The position numbers and the translations under genes are program-made. From the NCBI GenBank assembly GCA_905221605.1, contig CAJNDS010002422.1:1-63875 (forward strand): a stretch of DNA of 63,875 bases. The letters run 5' to 3'. The notes under the pieces were generated by a model. It ran no database searches and was not told the origin of the DNA. It worked only from the letters and a program-made list of their open reading frames with translations. The DNA is from Symbiodinium natans. Lineage: Eukaryota > Sar > Dinophyceae > Suessiales > Symbiodiniaceae. Shown one piece after another: positions 1 through 10,215 of this stretch. The stretch's first letter is position 1. Every line of letters starts with the position of its first letter.

Positions 1-480
1 GTGCTCTTAGATTTTGTCGTATGTCGCCTCCCTTCGTTCTCGTCGGCTTTGTCGTATGTCCCTCTTTGTCTGCTTGCAGAGAATCCCAAGAATTAAGAAA
101 CTGAGGTTTTATTTTCAAAGGTTTGTCGTATGTCCCCTCCCTTCGTGCTCGTCGGCTTTGTCGTATGTCCCTTTTCTTCTGCTTGCAGAGAATCCCAAAA
201 CATTGAGAAATGTACGGGTTTATTTTTGAGGTTTGTCGTATGTCCCCTCCCTTCGTGCTCGTAGGGTTTGTCGAGAGGTCTACAGGTTTGTCGTACGCCC
301 TCTTCCTTCGTGCTCTTAGGGTTTGTCGTATGCCTCCCTTCGTGCTCGTAGGGTTTGTCGTATGTCCCCTACAGATTCGTCGCATGTCCCTTCCCTTCGC
401 GCTCTTAGGGTTTGTCGTATGTCCCCTCCCTTCGTGCTCGTCGGCTTTGTCGCATGTCCCTTGTCTTCGCGCTTGCTTTC
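1..480. repeat. Degenerate tandem repeat, GTCGTATGTCCC family
   Basis: Repeated variants of TTTGTCGTATGTCCCCTCCC followed by TTCGTGCTCGTCGG or TTCGTGCTCTTAGG recur about every 50-110 bases across the start of the window. A longer unit containing CTGCTTGCAGAGAATCCCAA is seen twice. The short open frames here follow the repeat and differ in every frame, so I see no gene. The left edge is cut by the window. Confidence 0.75.
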
Positions 481-944
481 CCCAGACCGAAGGTAGAACC
501 AAAAGTGTTGGTCCGGATTGACAAAAAAACCCTAATTTTGTTAACCTCATGTTTTGTTTTCCCCCACCCCACCCTCGAACCATTCCAGTTCGAGCCAATC
601 CCCAACCCACCCTAGAACCAACCGCCCGTATTCGTTCTCTCTCTGCTCGTATTTCTCTGCTCGTCTTCGTTCTGCTTGCGTTCGTTCTCGGGGTGGGGGG
701 GGGTGGGGTGGGGGGAAGCGGGGAAGCTGCCTGACTGGTTGCTTGCGAAGCCCTCATCCAGGTTTCCAACCCCAGAATGGGGGTCCGGAAGTTTCCCCAC
801 CCCACCCTCGAACCACTCAAGATGAGAAAGACTGAGAAGGGGCTACCGCGTTGTCCGGCCCACAAAGGCGGCATCTTGATCTGGCCCAGACCCAGGTTTT
901 CAAGCCCAGAATGAGGGTCTGGGCCAGAAGAGGGAGAGGGAGGT
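481..944. other. GC-rich spacer, no gene seen
   Basis: C- and G-rich spacer. The phrase CCCCACCCCACCCTCGAACC occurs near 561 and again near 795. Around 887-922 a partial inverted repeat is built on CCAGACCC and GGGTCTGG. I see no protein-like frame. Confidence 0.5.

Positions 945-1023
<79 letters not shown>
945..1023. repeat. G homopolymer, 79 bases
   Basis: An uninterrupted run of G. The true length is likely uncertain because homopolymers this long are poorly resolved by sequencing. The run directly abuts the left arm of an inverted repeat whose partner lies at 7234-7261 next to a C run, so the homopolymer looks like part of a terminal structure. Confidence 0.9.
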
Positions 1024-1024
<1 letters not shown>

Positions 1025-1028
1025 GTGC

Positions 1029-1056
1029 AGCTTAAATAGGGTTTATTTGGAAGCTG
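1029..1056 (+). repeat. Left arm of a 6.2-kb-spaced inverted repeat
   Basis: The 28-base stretch AGCTTAAATAGGG...GGAAGCTG is the reverse complement of 7234-7261 with almost no mismatch. Both arms have the homopolymer on the outside and the satellite block on the inside. A third, weaker inverted relative (CTTCCAAATAGACCC) follows at about 1118-1138, so the left end also carries a local hairpin. Confidence 0.75.
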
Positions 1057-1159
1057 GCACTCGTGTTCACAAGAGGAAAAAAGGCCCCAAAACGTATACT
1101 TATTTACAAGAGCCAACTTCCAAATAGACCCTATTTTAGGTCCTAGGGGGGGTCCCAGG

Positions 1160-2440
1160 CCTGAATTAAATATGAATGCCCCGATTTAAATATGAATATT
1201 TAATTCTGGAGCTTCATATTTAAATTATTTAATTCGGGCCCGGGAATTAAATAATTTAAATAATTTAAATAATTTAAATAATTTAAATAATTTAAATAAT
1301 TTAAATAATTTAAATCCTGGAGGGGGGGGGGGGGCGGGCCTCCTCCCGCAGGAGGAATTAAATAATTTAAATATGAAGGCCCCGAATTAAATATTAATAT
1401 TTAATTCGGAGCCTTCATATTTAAATTGTTTAATTCTTCCTGCGGGAGGCCCCCTCCAGGATTTAAATTATTTAAATTATTTAAATTATTAAAATTATTT
1501 AATTCCCGGGCCCGATTTAAATAATTTAAATATGAAGGCCACGATTTAAATATGAATATTTAATTCGGGAGCTTCATATTTAAATTATTTAATTCGGGCC
1601 CGGGAATTAAATAATTTAAATAATTTAAATAATTTAAATAATTTAAATAATTTAAATCCTGGAGGGGGGGGGGGCGGGCCTCCTCCCGCAGGAAGAATTA
1701 AACAATTTAAATATGAAGGCCCCGAATTAAATATGAATATTTAATTCGGGGCCTTCATATTTAAATTATTTAGTTCCTCCTGCGGGAGGAGGATTTAAAT
1801 AATTTAAATAATTTAAATTATTTAAATTATTTAAATTATTTAAGTTATTTAAATTATTTAATTCCCGGGCCCGATTTAAATAATTTAAATATGAAGCTCC
1901 CGAATTAAATATTCATATTTAAATCGTGGCCTTCATATTTAAATTATTTAAATCGGGCCCGAGAATTAAATAATTTAAATAATTTAAATAATTTAAATAA
2001 TTTAAATCCGGGAGGGGGGGGGGGCCGGGCCTCCTTTTGCAGGAGGAATTAAATAATTTAAATATGAAGGCCCCGAATTAAATATTCATATTTAAATCGA
2101 GGCCTTCATATTTAAATTATTTAATTCCTCCTGGGGGAGGAGGCCCGCCCCCCCCCCTCCAGGATTTAAATTATTTAAATTATTTAAATTATTTAATTCC
2201 CGGGCCCGATTTAAATAATTTAAATATGAAGGCCACGATTTAAATATGAATATTTAATTCGGGAGCTTCATATTTAAATTATTTAAATCGGGCCCGGCCC
2301 ACCGGGCCCCCTCCCTCTCCCAGAATTAAATATTTTAAATAATTTAAATCCTGAACACCCCTTTCGGATTGAAATTATTTAAATTATTTAATTCCGGGGG
2401 GGGGCCTGGTCGGGCCTGGCCCCCCCCCGATTTAGTATCG
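1160..2440. repeat. AT-rich palindromic satellite (AATTTAAAT)n with GC-rich spacers
   Basis: Strings of AATTTAAAT alternate with GC-rich cores such as GGCCTCCTCCCGCAGGAGG, CCCGGGCCCG and poly-G stretches of 9-13 bases. Segments such as GAATTAAATATGAATATTTA are themselves palindromic, and whole 150-250 bp units recur in both orientations, for example near 1350-1450, 1690-1790 and 2040-2140. The block can fold on itself at many scales. No coding potential is seen. Confidence 0.85.
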
Positions 2441-2758
2441 GGGAATTGAAAGATTGATTTCATGTCAATGTCCAGGGGCCCGATTTGGCCAAATTTTGCC
2501 GGGCAGCCTCCGGTCAAAATTTGGCCAAATCGAGCCGCGCCTTTCTGAAGGCCCGAGATTATTTTAAACTATCGCGGCTCGATTTGGCCAAATTTTGCCG
2601 GGCAGCCTCCGGGCAAAATTTGGCCAAATCGGGCTGCCCTTCGTATGCCATGAGAAATGCGCGGCTCGATTTGGCCAAATTTTGCCCGGAGGCTGCCCGG
2701 CAAAATTTGGCCAAATCGGGCCCCTGGACATTGAAATGAAATCAATCTTTCAATTCCT
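2438..2758. repeat. Nested palindrome built on GATTTGGCCAAATTTTGCC
   Basis: The outer arms begin GGGGAATTGAAAGATTGATTTC at about 2438 and close with the complementary sequence ending near 2758. Inside are four copies of ATTTGGCCAAAT, itself a perfect palindrome, arranged as two smaller inverted repeats (about 2480-2546 and 2660-2725) around a short centre at about 2547-2660. Total length is about 320 bp. The open frames across it (repeated LAKFC and QNLAKSG phrases) follow from the palindrome and are not evidence of a protein. Confidence 0.8.
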
Positions 2759-2759
2759 C

Positions 2760-2872
2760 GATACTAAATCACGAGCCCGGGCCTCCCCCTCAACGCTAAA
2801 TTACGAGCCCGGGCCTCCCCCCAATACTGAATTACGAGCACGGGCCTCCCCCCAATACTAAAGTACGAGCCG
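2760..2872. repeat. Short tandem repeat, about 37-bp unit, about 3 copies
   Basis: The unit reads approximately AATACTAAATTACGAGCCC then GGGCCTCCCCC, repeated with substitutions. It separates the palindrome from the 88-bp satellite. A short AATTTAAAT stretch follows at 2877-2950. Confidence 0.6.
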
Positions 2873-2966
2873 GGGAATTAAATAATTTAAATAATTTAAA
2901 TGCCCGGACGCCCCCCCTGGGGTATTTAAATTATTTAAATTATTTAATTCCTGACCCCCCAACCCC

Positions 2967-4276
2967 GACCCGCAAATGTTGTTCCTACCCTTTTCCGTTG
3001 TGTGTGGTATTTGCAGGACTTTTGCAGGGTGCCAAGGGGATCCCGGCAAATTTTGACCCGCAAATGTTGTTCCTACCCTTTTTCGTTTTGTGTGGTAGTT
3101 GCAGGACTTTTGCAGGGTGCCAAGGGAATCCCGGCAAATTTTGACCCGCAAATGTTGTTCCTACACTATTCCGATTTGTGTGGCATTTGCAGGGCTTTCG
3201 CAGGGTGCCAAGGGGATCCCGGCAAATTTTGACCCGCAAATGTTGTTCCTACCCTTTTCCGTTTTGTGCGGCATTTGCAGGACTTTTGCAGGGTGCCAAG
3301 GGGATCCCGGCAAATTTTGACCCGCAAATGTTGTTCCTACCCTTTTTCGTTTTGTGTGGTATTTGCAGGACTTTTGCAGGGTGCCAAGGGAATCCCGGCA
3401 AATTTTGACCCGCAAATGTTGTTCCTACCCTTTTCCGATTTGTGTGGCATTTGCAGGACTTTTGCAGGGTGCCAAGGGGATCCCGGCAAATTTTGACCCG
3501 CAAATGTTGTTCCTACCCTTTTCCGTTTTGTGTGGTATTTGCAGGACTCTTGCAGGGTGCCAAGGGGATCCCGGCAAATTTTGACCCGCAAATGTTGTTC
3601 CTACCCTTTTCCGTTTTGTGTGGCATTTGCAGGACTTTTGCAGGGTGCCAAGGGAATCCCGGCAAATTTTGACCCGCAAAGTTGTTCCTACCCTTTCCCG
3701 TTTTGTGTGGTATTTGCAGGACTTTTCCAGGGTGCCAAGGGAATCCCGGCAAATTTTGACCCGCAAAGTTGTTCCTACCCTTTCCCGTTTTGTGTGGTAT
3801 TTGCAGGACTTTTGCAGGGTGCCAAGGGGATCCCGGCAAATTTTGACCCGCAAATGTTGTTCCTACCCTTTTCCGTTTGGTGTGGTATTTGCAGGACTTT
3901 TGCAGGGTGCCAAGGGGATCCCGGCAAATTTTGACCCGCAAATGTTGTTCCTTCCCTTTTCCGTTTTGTGTGGCATTTGCAGGACTTTTGCAGGGTGCCA
4001 AGGGGATCCCGGCAAATTTTGACCCGCAAATGTTGTTCCTACCCTTTTTCGTTTTGTGTGGTATTTGCAGGACTTTTGCAGGGTGCCAAGGGAATCCCGG
4101 CAAATTTTGACCCGCAAATGTTGTTCCTACCCTTTTCCGTTTTGTGTGGCATTTGCAGGACTTTTGCAGGGTGCCAAGGGGATCCCGGCAAATTTTGACC
4201 CGCAAATGTTGTTCCTACCCTTTTCCGTTTTGTGTGGTATTTGCAGGACTTTTGCAGGGTGCCAAGGGGATCCCGG
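2967..4276. repeat. 88-bp tandem repeat, about 15 units
   Basis: Each unit starts GACCCGCAAATGTTGTTCC, continues through TTTGCAGGACTTTTGCAGGG and ends GGATCCCGGCAAATTTT. Units start at 2967, 3055 and so on, giving an 88-bp period; two units near 3673-3780 are slightly shorter (AAAGTTG in place of AAATGTTG). Neighbours differ by only a few bases. Because 88 is not a multiple of three and the unit is stop-poor, long overlapping frames arise on both strands. These are artefacts of the repeat. Confidence 0.9.
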
Positions 4277-7200
4277 TCTCCTGTCTTCATTTCTCCTCCA
4301 TGATTTTCATTGCATTTCCCATGAAAATTGCTTCCTTTTGATCTCTCCTCTCTCCTTTCTCTCTCCCTTCTCTTCTCTTGTTCTCTTTTGAATCTCAAAA
4401 TCACACCAAAGGAAGCTTCTTTTCCTTATTGAATGAAAAAGAAAAACAAGAAAAGAGATAGGTAAAGACACGGAAGAGCTCCACTGCCTATTGTTTCATT
4501 CCCTTTCCTCTCTTTCTATGTGTTGTTTCCTTGTCGTTTCAGAAAGCTAGCAAAATAAGGGCAAGGGGGCTTCCTGAAGAGGAGAGAGGGCACCTATTTT
4601 TTAATTGTAGAGGGGAAAGCGAGAGACAAGGAAGGGAGAGATGATAGATAAAGAAGAGTGCTATCCGTCTCCTTGTTTCTTGTGTCTTCTCTTCTTTTCA
4701 GTTCATCATATTCCTCTTTTCGGCCTGTCTCTTCTGCTCTTTTCCTTACCCTTCTCCTTTTCAAGTTCTTCCTTTTTAGTTTTTCTGTTTCGAAAAGAAA
4801 GAGGGAAGGGAGAGAGAAGGGCGAGAGGATAGATAAAGAAGAGTGCCATCTTCTTTGCGCCTTGTTTTGTCTCTCCATCTTCTTTGTTCATCTCTCTTCT
4901 ATTCTTTTCTTGGCTCTTCCCATTAGAATTGTGTTCCTTTTATCTCTGCTCTCTCCTTCTCTTTCCCTTGTCTTCTCCTGTTCCCCTTTAAATGACAAAA
5001 AACACAAGAAAGGAAGAAGAGGGGAATGGAGGCCCTTTTCCTGTATTCTCCTGTTGCAATGAATAAGGAAAAGAGCATAGGAGATAAGGAAGGGAATTGA
5101 AAAGAAAATGGGCGATCGGGTGTCCTTTTTGCTAGTTTTCTGCATCTTCAAGGAAGAAAAAAGGACACCCGCCCAAGAAGGAAAAGTAACTTAAGAGATA
5201 GGGAGGAAATTGAAGAGCTCCTCTCTTTACCTAGTCATTCCCTGTCCTCTCTTCTTATCTGTTGTTTGTCTTATTCGCTTCAAAAAGCAAAATAAGGGAA
5301 AGGCGATTTCCTGAAGAGGAAGAAGGGCGCCTACCTGTGAATAGCAAGATTGATTTTTTCTAATTAGGGAGAGACTTGCCCCGCCTGAGCCTCCCTGGCC
5401 TGCTTGTTGTGGCCACATACAGTTGCGCTTCCAGCAAAATGGCATCCTTGTTATCTCGTCTCACTTCTCTTTCCCTTCTCTCCTTCTGTTTCCTTTTGAC
5501 TGATAAACCACAAGAAAGGAACTTGTGTGATAAGGCAGTGGAAGGGTAAGCAGAGGGTGACTCCTGGCGCGTGGACCGGTCCATACTTCATCATACCCCT
5601 CCTCTCGGCCTATCTCTTCTGTTCCTTTCCTTACCCTTCTCCTTCTCATAGTTCTTCCTTTTTGTTTTCTTATTTCGAAAAGAAAGAGGGAAGGGAGAGA
5701 GAAGGGAGAGAGGATAGATAAAGAAGAGTGCCATCTTCTCTGCGCCTTGTTTTGTCTCTCCCACTTCTCTATTCATCTCTCTTCTATTCTTTTCTTTGCT
5801 CTTCCCATTAACAATGCAATCCTTTTGTCTCTCCTCTCTCCTTCTCTCTCCCTTCTCTTCTCCTGTTCCCCTTTAAATGACAAAAGCGCAAGAAAGGAAG
5901 AACAAGAGGGGAATGGAGGCCATGTTCCTTTCTTTTCCAATGGATGGGGAAAGCGAGCGGGGTTGGCTCCTTGTCCGTAGACCCTCCCCATGCTGCAGCA
6001 AATCCCTCCTCTCGCCCTATCGCCTCTGTTCTTTTCCTTGTTCCCAAACGGAAAAAGAAAACGGGTTCCTTTACATGTTCATTGTTCTTCCTTTTGTTTT
6101 TATTTGAAAGGGAAAGATAAGAAAGAGAGGAAAGAAGAAAACGAGCACCATCTTCTCTTTGCCTGATTTTGCACCTCCCTCTCCTGTCTTCATTTCTCTT
6201 CCATGATTTTCATTGCTCTTCCCATGAAAATTGCTTCCTTTTGATCTCTCCTCTCTCCTTTCTCTCTCCCTTCTCTTCTCTTGTTCTCTTTTGAATCTCA
6301 AAATCACACCAAAGGAAGCTTCTTTTCCTTATTGAATGAAGAAGAAAAAGAAGAAAAGAGATAGGTAAAGACACTGAAGAGCTCCACTGCCTATTGTTTC
6401 ATTCCCTTTCCTCTCTTTCTATGTGTTGTTTTCCTTGTCGTTTCAGAAAGCTAGCAAAATAAGGGCAAGGGGGCTTCCTGAAGAGGAGAGGGCACCTATT
6501 TGTTTTAATTATAGAGGGAAAAGCGAGAGACAAGGAAGGGAGAGATGATAGATAAAGAAGAGTGCTATCCGTCTCCTTGTTTCTTGTGTCTTCTCTTCTT
6601 TTCAGTACCCCTCCAGAAAATTCAAATGGCCTCCTTGTTGTCTCTCCTCTCTCACTTCCCTTGCCCTTCTCTCCTTCTGTTACATTTTAACTAATAAAAC
6701 ACAAGAAAGGAACTTGTATGATAAAGCAGTGGAAGGGTAAGCAGAGGGTGACTCCTTGCGCGTGGACCTTGCCCATACTTCATCATATCCCTCTTTTCGG
6801 CCTGTCTCTTCTGCTCTTTTCCTTACCCTTCTCCTTTTCAAGTTCTTCCTTTTTAGTTTTTCTGTTTCGAAAAGAAAGAGGGAAGGGAGAGGGAAGGGAG
6901 AGAGGATAGATAAAGAAGAGTGCCATCTTCTTTGCGCCTTGTTTTGTCTCTCCATCTTCTTTGTTCATCTCTCTTCTATTCTTTTCTTGGCTCTTCCCAT
7001 TAAAATTGTGTTCCTTTTATCTCTCCTCTCTCCTTCTCTTTCCCTTCTCTTCTCCTGTTCCCCTTTAAATGACAAAAACACAAGAAAGGAAGAACAAGAG
7101 GGGAATGGAGGCCCTTTTCCTGTATTCTCCTGTAAAGAAAAGAGGATAGGAGATAAGGAAGGGAATTGAGGAGCTCCTTTCGCTACTTTCTTATGCCCTT
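4277..7200. repeat. Purine/pyrimidine-skewed repeat block with internal duplications
   Basis: About 2.9 kb of stretches dominated by CT on one strand (TCTCTCCTCTCTCCTTTCTC) and by GA motifs (GAAAGAGGGAAGGGAGAGAG). Segments are duplicated at high identity: about 4277-4705 matches about 6180-6607, and about 4706-5060 matches about 6778-7130 and more loosely 5590-5940. Frames are rich in Ser/Leu/Phe or Lys/Arg/Glu, as expected from composition. No gene is supported. Confidence 0.8.
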
Positions 7201-7233
7201 TCCTTTGTATCTACCACACAAAAACACGACTCT

Positions 7234-7261
7234 CAGCTTCCAAATAAACCCTATTTAAGCC
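7234..7261 (-). repeat. Right arm of the 6.2-kb-spaced inverted repeat
   Basis: CAGCTTCCAAATAAACCC then TATTTAAGC, the inverted partner of 1029-1056. A C run (7267-7283) follows, mirroring the G run outside the left arm. Confidence 0.75.
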
Positions 7262-7283
7262 ACCCACCCCCCCCCCCCCCCTG

Positions 7284-7537
7284 GACAGTCGAGGCGTGGA
7301 TGGGAGCCTGATTACACGGCCCCCGGGGCTCATATGATTTTAATAGGGAGGAGTTTAGATAGGTTCAGAAGGGACAGCGATGCCCGGTTATCTTTTTTAA
7401 AGGCGCGCCACGTGGAATTTTCTTACGGCGCCCGGACGATTTGTCTTTAAAGAGGAACTCCCAAACAGTCAGCGTGTCCTGAATAATTCGGCCAGTTTGT
7501 CTTTAAAGAGGGGGCCAATACTAAACAGGGTGCAACA
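7284..7537. other. Spacer and possible 3' tail of the retroelement
   Basis: Unique sequence between the poly-C and the reverse transcriptase remains. TTTGTCTTTAAAGAGG occurs twice (about 7439 and 7497), a possible element-end motif. I see no poly-A or poly-T tail that would define a clear 3' boundary. Confidence 0.4.
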
Positions 7538-9164
7538 TTATAGAACATCCGAATCCACTCGATTGCTGCACATGACGTGCAACTGCTGCAAGTCCACGTG
7601 GAAACCCAACAAGAGGTTTCCCTCTTCATACTCCAACACACGTACCAGGGCATCGAAGCTGTCGAAACTGTAGCACCGTGTTGAGTCTGGACGGACAAAC
7701 ATGTCTGACAAGCTTGCAACACTGCAAACAGCACAAGCAACCGAATCAAACAGGAGAGCTCGATTCATTTAATCATCCGCTGAGTGCTGGGGTATGTCGA
7801 ACCGGTGTCTAACACGTCTTCAAAATTCAGCAGGCATTGGCTGAAATACAAGCGTTCATACAAACTGACCGCTGCGTGGCACGCAGCAGGAGAGAAATGA
7901 CTTCCCATTGGCGCACCTCGCAACTGTTGAATAGCCTGTCCTCCGACCAGGAAAAGCGAAAACTTGAACGACACTTTAACAGCTTCCAGAATTAGATCCA
8001 TCGGGACTGCCGTTCGTTTGTCATGGAGCAAGCAATGGCGTCCACGAATCGTCTTCATAACTGAAGGATTGTCCACAAGATCCACAGTGACGACCACTCC
8101 TTTCAGGGCCTCATCGAGATCTTCATCAGCAACATCATAAAAACGGCACAGCAGAATACGGAACGTGATCATGAACCGTTCACGAGGAATACTGACAAAG
8201 AATCCGGACAAATCTTGGTCGCGCATGGTCAAATCCATGCACAACCCATCAACAGCTGAATGTTGTTTCTCGAACAGCTGGTGAAGATCTTCCCATAACA
8301 TGATTGCGTCGTTGCACGATCTCGTACGCGGACAAACCTGAGCAACAAGCATCTCAGTGACGCGTGCCACGACAACCAAAAATTGACGGGCTGAACGCGC
8401 CGCAAAACTGACTATGGGTCTGCCCGCTTTCCAATCTTTCTTGAATTTAGGCAGAATGTATGCCCAAGAAACACGAGCGCTGCGAGATCCAAATCGAAAC
8501 GGGAAGGCTTCCAGGATGTTCGGAGGCACGGCTTGTTCCATTTGCGACATGATCAGCGATTCATTCAACGACACAGGCTGAAATACCGAAGCTGCAGTAA
8601 AAGTGTTCTGCAGCATCATCCAGTGTTTGACTGGACAGAACACATGAGCGTGAGAGCCTTCATGATCCCGAACGTGCCAAATGAGGCCTGGAGCGCGTCG
8701 CTGCAATTCACGCACCAGGTCAAGTGTTGCATGCGCAGGTTCCAGGCTTCCTCCCACACTCGTCGTATGTCACTTGTCGGATAATTCACCGGTTCATGGT
8801 GGGAGATCCATTCACGGACAGCCGCATAAAAAGTCTGCCAATGATCCTTCGCTGACATGAACACCGTATTGCCACAACTGGACTGAGCTACCTGCCCAAG
8901 AAATTCCGGCAAGTGTAATAACGTGGCGGAAGATGCCACGTGACCTTGGACAACTGTCAACTGTGGGTGTCGGCGCAAGATCCCAGAACACCTACACACA
9001 ATCCCTGCCGTTGTGGGATCAACACGCGGGTCCCACTGCTGCAAAACCTGCCGACACGAGAACAGCACGTCCTTGATCTTGGGGTGGCTTTTTGCCACAA
9101 GAGCAGTGGACGGAATGTGGCAAGGCAAGAATCTATCCGACGAGACATCCAAGATGTCCCCCAA
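7538..9164 (-). pseudogene. Reverse transcriptase, Penelope-like, broken into three frames
   Basis: The enzyme would copy element RNA into DNA during retrotransposition. The central frame (8757-7765) has an upstream KDWKAGRPIVSF motif (residues about 108-118), a palm motif A MDLTMRDQDLSGFFVSIP (about 174-191) and motif B LRGAPMGSHFSP (about 279-290). RPIVS, D...FF.sIP and GxxMGSxxSP in this order resemble Penelope-like elements more than LINEs. The frame stops just where the catalytic YxDN/DD strand is expected. A second frame overlapping by about four bases (7768-7538) continues with NRALLFDSV and YEEGNLLLGF, which resemble the segment after the catalytic strand. An N-terminal frame (9164-8616) overlaps the central one, giving another shift near 8745. 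I see no GIY-YIG endonuclease downstream. It is most likely a decayed copy; introns or assembly errors are alternatives. Confidence 0.6.
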
Positions 9165-10215
9165 CAGTCCTCACGCCAACTTCTTGAAATTTGACTCCGG
9201 AAGCAAGAATGGTATGATCAAGGGGCGACACAGCAGACGGGGCCGATGCAGGCTTAGGTTCTGGTGATTCAACCTCAATAGGCAAGCCACATCCGCCATC
9301 ATTTGACCCCGACATCGGACTTTTGTTCAACATACCGGCCTCATTGCTTTCCGACTTTGTAGGCGTGGCACTCTCAAATCGGGCCAGCTGCTGCTGAAGC
9401 AACTTAATTTGATTCTCCATTGCAACTTTCTGAGGATCCGCTTCGTCCTGAGGATACAATCCCAACATGAAGTCAACAACCTTCGTAGTAAGCATTTGCG
9501 TGGCTTGAACTCTTGCATCAGAGAGATTGCTCCCCGACTCGCTGGTCTGACCACCATGCACTGCCCGAGCAAGATCATCCAAGTCAACATCCGCTTCACG
9601 CAATTTTGCAAAGAGGGAATGACAAAATACGACTTCCGCCATGGATCGAAAACCTGCAAAGAATGTGGGCTTCCCTTCCGCGACATGACGGATCCAATAG
9701 GAGTTCCAGCCTTGGTACAACACCGAATGCAACGGGATAGCATGGGAAGGGCAACCGTCGATTTGTTTCTTTACCGTCCATTCACTCTTCTTCACCCACC
9801 GCGCCAGGTTCAGACCTGCAATAGTGCGAGCGCCCAAATAGTTGGGATTCTGAGAAAACTCCGCCGGCAACATGGGGCCGAAAGTCCTGTGCTGAGCCTG
9901 ACCTCCAGAGCCTGCGTACCCGGGTCCTGGACGGGCTGTATACATCCCGACGGCTTGCGGAGCAACTGGTACATTCGGGACTCTGGCTGCACATTGGTTC
10001 GGGCTCCATTCCGGGACTTGCGGGGCCACTGGTACATTCATGATTCGTGCAACACATGGGTTCGGGTTCCACGATAACGATAAGTTCTGTGGCTGCACAA
10101 CATTCGGTCGTGTCTGAGGGCGGTGCATTGTGCCCATGGGATTTTGCCAACTGATGGGTGGCAGTGGAACTGTGGAGCTCCAGTGACCCCGGCGAGGACT
10201 GCGTTCACGGTCCAT
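9133..10215 (-). CDS. ORF1 upstream of the reverse transcriptase, unknown function
   Basis: About 360 residues read from an ATG at 10215 (MDRERSPRRGHW); an in-frame ATG at 10401 would add 62 residues. I recognise no family. The N-terminal third is rich in Pro, Gln and Asn and carries a repeated phrase, ARIMNVPVAPQ and ARVPNVPVAPQ. The middle has compact protein-like sequence (NSYWIRHVAEGKPTFFAGF). A heptad-like stretch, NQIKLLQQQLARFE, near the C-terminus could form a coiled coil. It lies on the same strand just upstream of the reverse transcriptase and overlaps its first frame by about 30 bases, as an ORF1 of a non-LTR or Penelope-like element would. An unrelated host gene fragment is the alternative. 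Confidence 0.45.
   Translation of the reverse strand: MDRERSPRRGHWSSTVPLPPISWQNPMGTMHRPQTRPNVVQPQNLSLSWNPNPCVARIMNVPVAPQVPEWSPNQCAARVPNVPVAPQAVGMYTARPGPGYAGSGGQAQHRTFGPMLPAEFSQNPNYLGARTIAGLNLARWVKKSEWTVKKQIDGCPSHAIPLHSVLYQGWNSYWIRHVAEGKPTFFAGFRSMAEVVFCHSLFAKLREADVDLDDLARAVHGGQTSESGSNLSDARVQATQMLTTKVVDFMLGLYPQDEADPQKVAMENQIKLLQQQLARFESATPTKSESNEAGMLNKSPMSGSNDGGCGLPIEVESPEPKPASAPSAVSPLDHTILASGVKFQEVGVRTVGGHLGCLVG

Noticed and set aside
818-1116. Poly-Pro or poly-Gly protein across 945-1023
   Set aside because: Pure homopolymer translation without supporting flanking coding sequence.
2967-4205. Overlapping frames up to 230 residues on both strands with repeated GAKGIPANFDPQ or FAGQNLPGSPWHPAK
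   Set aside because: The 88-bp period is not a multiple of three, so every frame cycles through the same stop-poor unit; both strands are equally open. This is a satellite artefact.
4277-7169. Ser/Leu/Phe-rich frames of 60-137 residues resembling membrane proteins
   Set aside because: They follow from CT-rich composition and internal duplication; the opposite strand is equally open with Lys/Glu/Arg strings.
7284-7768. GIY-YIG endonuclease at the end of the Penelope-like RT
   Set aside because: I searched the remaining minus-strand frames for the paired GIY and YIG pattern by eye and did not find it.
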